From PALSA-612 sp963742925 (GTDB taxonomy: Bacteria; Actinomycetota; Thermoleophilia; Gaiellales; Gaiellaceae), in NCBI GenBank assembly GCA_963742925.1, contig CAVUNV010000002.1:62001-126000 (forward strand): DNA of 64,000 bases, given 5' to 3'. This document shows, piece by piece, positions 61,579-64,000 of the stretch (position 1 is its first letter; each line of letters opens with the position of its first letter). Under the pieces are notes generated by a model, which made no database searches, had not been told where the DNA came from, and saw only the letters and a list, made by a program, of their open reading frames with translations. The position numbers were made by a program, and so were the translations under genes.

Positions 61579-63232
61579 CCGAACGTGAAGGCGTAGGCCG
61601 AGACGCCCGGCGTGAAGTGCAGGTTGACGCGTCCGTCCGCGTCGTGGCCCTGGTCGACGAGCGTGTACAGCCGGTCCTGGGTGACCTGCACGCGGCGCAC
61701 GAGCTTGCCGTTCAGGAACACGTCCACGGAGCCCTTCCCGCCCAGGACGAGGTGCACCCTGCGGGCGAGGAAGTGGAGCGCGAGCACCGCGTTCTCGGCC
61801 GGCGACGGCGCGTTGCGGCCCGACGTTCCAGTCGCCGCCGTAGGCGAGCTGGCTCTGGTCGAGCACGAACGGGAGGGTGTACTTCGCCATGCGCCCCGGC
61901 CTGAGCGGGGAGCCGGCGTAACGATCGAGCCGGGCCGAGCCGAGGTAGGACTCGGGGGTGACGCCGTAGCCGGGCGTGTGGTCGGCGAGGTGCACAGCCT
62001 TCGGAAGCGCGGCGTCGCGTTCCGCGAGCAGCGAGCGGATCGCGTCCTCGGTCTTCGAGTACTCGCCCTCGCCGAAGTGGGCCTCGCGGACACGTCCACG
62101 AGCGTCGATCAGGTACTCGGCCGGCCAGTACTGGTTGCCGTAGCTGTTCCAGGTGCCGTAGTTGTTGTCGATCGCGACCGGATAGCGGACGCCGTACTCC
62201 TTCGTCGCCGCCCTCACGTTCGACACGTCGTGCTCGAAGGCGAACTCCGGCGTGTGCACGCCGACGATCACGAACCCGTCGTTGGCGTACGTGCGGTACC
62301 ACGTCTCGAGATACGGCAGCGTCCGCAGGCAGTTGATGCAGGAGTACGTCCAGAAGTCGACCAGCACGACCTTGCCGCGCAGGGCTGTCAACGTCAGAGG
62401 CCGTCCACCCGGCGTGTTCAGCCACTGCCGGATGCCGTGGAAGTCGGGCGCCGCGCCGTAGTCCTTCAGGCCGCTCAGCGTCCGCTTCTTGTGGACAACC
62501 GGCTTGCCGCTCGGCCACGTTCGTGCCCCGCTGGTACGCGCCCTGTCCGGCCGGGCTCGCCTCGGTCTGTTGCTGCAGGAAGTGCGTCCAGTTCGGGAGC
62601 CACTTCTGGAACCTCGTGTCGAGGTTGAAGACGAGCGCCAATGCCGCGGCGGCGACGACGACGCCGAAGAGCACATGGAAGCGCTCGACCCCCGCTTTCA
62701 GCCGGCCGGAGGCACGGCGGCCTCCGATCGCGACGGCAAGCAGCACCACCGCCACGCCGATCGTGTACGCGACAGCGACCGCGACCGTCTTGAACCCGAA
62801 GTCGAGCGACGCGGCGGAGCTCGTGACGAACGCGATCGCCGGCCCGCCGCACGGGACGAAGACGAATCCGAGCGCGCAGCCGAGGAGGAAGCCGCCGCCG
62901 AGATCGCTCGACGGCCCGCGGGCCAGTCGCGCGAGGGGCCGCTCGATCATTGCGCCGAACTGGGGGACGATCAGCGTGGCCGCGATCACGAACAGGAGGC
63001 CGATCGAGATGTTCCTGAGCAGATCCTGGGGCAGCCCGAGCTGGTCGAGGATCCAGACCGCGAACAGCACCGACACGAGGAAGCAGGTGACGAGGCCCGC
63101 GACGATCGCGTAGGGCCGCCGCCGCCCGCCGCTCGCCCCGCCTGCAAGCACGATCGGCAGCACGGGCAGGACGCACGGCGAGATCGCCGTGATCAGCCCT
63201 GCGACGAAGGCCAATCCGATTGCTAGGAGCAT
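61575..63232 (-). pseudogene. dipZ: DipZ-like CcdA-thioredoxin-CBM fusion, frame broken twice
   Basis: A cytochrome-c-biogenesis protein. From ATG 63232: a CcdA domain with helices AISPCVLPVLPIVLAGG and FVFVPCGGPAIAFVTSS, whose cysteines relay reducing power across the membrane; then a thioredoxin domain with CINC in VDFWTYSCINCLRTLPYLE, and a C-terminal beta domain (RLYTLVDQGHDADGRVNLHF). Frames change near 62510 and near 61815, one extra base each; corrected length about 551 residues. It feeds electrons to extracytoplasmic thiols. The blocks are intact, so an assembly error is the likely cause. Confidence 0.78.
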
Positions 63233-63239
63233 TCGACCC

Positions 63240-64000
63240 TTATTCGGTCGAGTGTGCCTGCTCGGGTGTTACAGAGGTATTACTTGTCGGCTCTGGACTT
63301 GTCGGCTCCGGGGCTTCGGGCTGCGCAGCAGCGGTCTCGGCGGCCGGCTGGGCCGTGGCCTGAGCCTCGCCCGCTCCGACGCGCTTCTTGCGACGCCGTC
63401 TGCGCCGCGACCGGCGTGGAGGCTTGGGCTCCGGGAGGTCCTCGGCCAGTGCAGCGGCGATCTCCTCGACCGTCCCGATCTCCTCGCGGGCGCCTTCGAG
63501 CAGCTTCGTCGCGCGCGGCGTGTACCCGTCTGCCGACGCGAGCAGGGCAGCGGCGACGGGCAGCGGCAGCTCGCGAACCGCGACGACGAGCTTGGCCGCG
63601 TTCTCCTCGTGCCGGTGGCCGCGGGAGTTGGCGAGCGCGCCGAGCAGCCGCTTCGCCTCCGGGAACTCGCCGCTCGCCTTCCGGTCGAGCGCCTTCCGCG
63701 CGGCGCGCGCGAGCTTCCACGTCCAGCGGGCGAGGATCTGCTCGGGCGCATCGGGCTTGCCGGCCCCGATCGCCTGCAGCAGCGTGCGGACACCCGGCTG
63801 GCGGTCCTTGTCCCACGTGGGCGCCTGCGTGACCAGCGTGACGAGGTCGTCGAAGCTCGCCCGGTCGACACGCATCGAGACGCGGTCGGCGAGCGCCATC
63901 ATCCGCAGCCGGCGATTCGGATTCTCTGCCGCGCACGTGAACAGGAACTGTTCGAGCGCCACCTTGCTCGCCCGCCCGTCCGTGAACTTCTGGACGAAGC
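63240..64000 (-). CDS. unknown protein with basic Arg/Lys linker, truncated at window end
   Basis: The C-terminal 253 codons of a larger gene whose start is outside the window (frame open to base 64000). The visible part is helical: VALEQFLFTCAAENPNRRLR, SMRVDRASFDDLVTLVTQ and VRELPLPVAAALLASADGYT, then LPEPKPPRRSRRRRRRKKR, a strongly basic segment, and an Ala/Pro/Glu/Thr-rich tail to the stop. No family recognised. The basic stretch could bind nucleic acid, which is speculation. It lies 7 bp before the dipZ start in the same direction. Confidence 0.55.
   Translation of the reverse strand, partial: FVQKFTDGRASKVALEQFLFTCAAENPNRRLRMMALADRVSMRVDRASFDDLVTLVTQAPTWDKDRQPGVRTLLQAIGAGKPDAPEQILARWTWKLARAARKALDRKASGEFPEAKRLLGALANSRGHRHEENAAKLVVAVRELPLPVAAALLASADGYTPRATKLLEGAREEIGTVEEIAAALAEDLPEPKPPRRSRRRRRRKKRVGAGEAQATAQPAAETAAAQPEAPEPTSPEPTSNTSVTPEQAHSTE

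Overview
The window is about 70% GC, uses GTG starts as often as ATG, and packs genes with 4-base ATGA/GTGA overlaps. Several genes point to the Actinobacteria: a CtpE-like calcium/metal P-type ATPase, a SigR/RsrA-type sigma/anti-sigma pair, a DipZ-type thioredoxin fusion, a DUF3618/holin-III pair and an S-(hydroxymethyl)mycothiol-dehydrogenase-like enzyme. Synteny and protein style suggest a deep-branching lineage such as Thermoleophilia (Gaiellales or Solirubrobacterales); that placement is inference. The gene set is mostly chromosomal housekeeping and transport. I see no integrase, transposase, prophage module, CRISPR array, rRNA or tRNA.

Layout. 1-4.3 kb: threonine catabolism (tdh fragment, kbl), three small membrane proteins, an ABC exporter. 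4.3-9.2 kb (minus): a tightly coupled run with an NADH/flavin ferredoxin-type oxidoreductase, a CDP-alcohol phosphatidyltransferase, GTP cyclohydrolase I, a RibD-type reductase and a fused NuoE-NuoF diaphorase subunit. 9.3-16 kb: P-type ATPase, tyrosine phosphatase, hicA/hicB, aconitase. 16-20.8 kb: a selenocysteine formate dehydrogenase alpha subunit with an in-frame TGA and a SECIS-like hairpin, a formaldehyde-type alcohol dehydrogenase, biotin ligase. 20.6-30.9 kb: MMPL transporter, Gmad2 lipoprotein, C26 peptidase, ABC exporter, ZIP transporter with a divergent Fur-family regulator, M20 peptidase with a divergent class III aminotransferase. 30.9-44.5 kb: HtrA protease, ECF sigma factor with RsrA-like anti-sigma factor, cyclophilin, amidohydrolase, M24 peptidase-ureohydrolase-acetyl-CoA synthetase operon, cupredoxin-PQQ dehydrogenase fusion, M16 protease, SIS/GlcG pair. 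44.7-53.9 kb: class V aminotransferase-OsmC, DNA glycosylase, NAD synthetase, acyl-CoA synthetase, MFS-TetR operon. 53.9-55.9 kb: an isolated HTH-TPR regulator followed by a 32-residue hydrophobic peptide gene. 55.9-64 kb: SCO/thioredoxin-like lipoprotein, selD, heme A synthase, PAC2 protein, 3-methyladenine glycosylase, DipZ, and a partial gene of unknown function.

How genes work together. The alcohol dehydrogenase (18.9 kb), Sec-FdhA (16.1 kb), NuoEF-like subunit (4.3 kb) and SelD (56.9 kb) form a plausible formaldehyde to formate to CO2 route delivering electrons to NAD, with selenium supplied by SelD. The HTH-TPR regulator with its own operator, a peptide gene with a strong Shine-Dalgarno and a closing hairpin looks like an RRNPP-style (PlcR/PapR, NprR/NprX, Rgg/SHP) peptide-signalling cassette, and is the best candidate here for an undescribed system. 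Two further themes recur: a TANNNT box 6-9 nt before the start codon, indicating widespread leaderless transcription, and single-base frame breaks in at least nine otherwise well-conserved genes, more likely assembly errors than biology.
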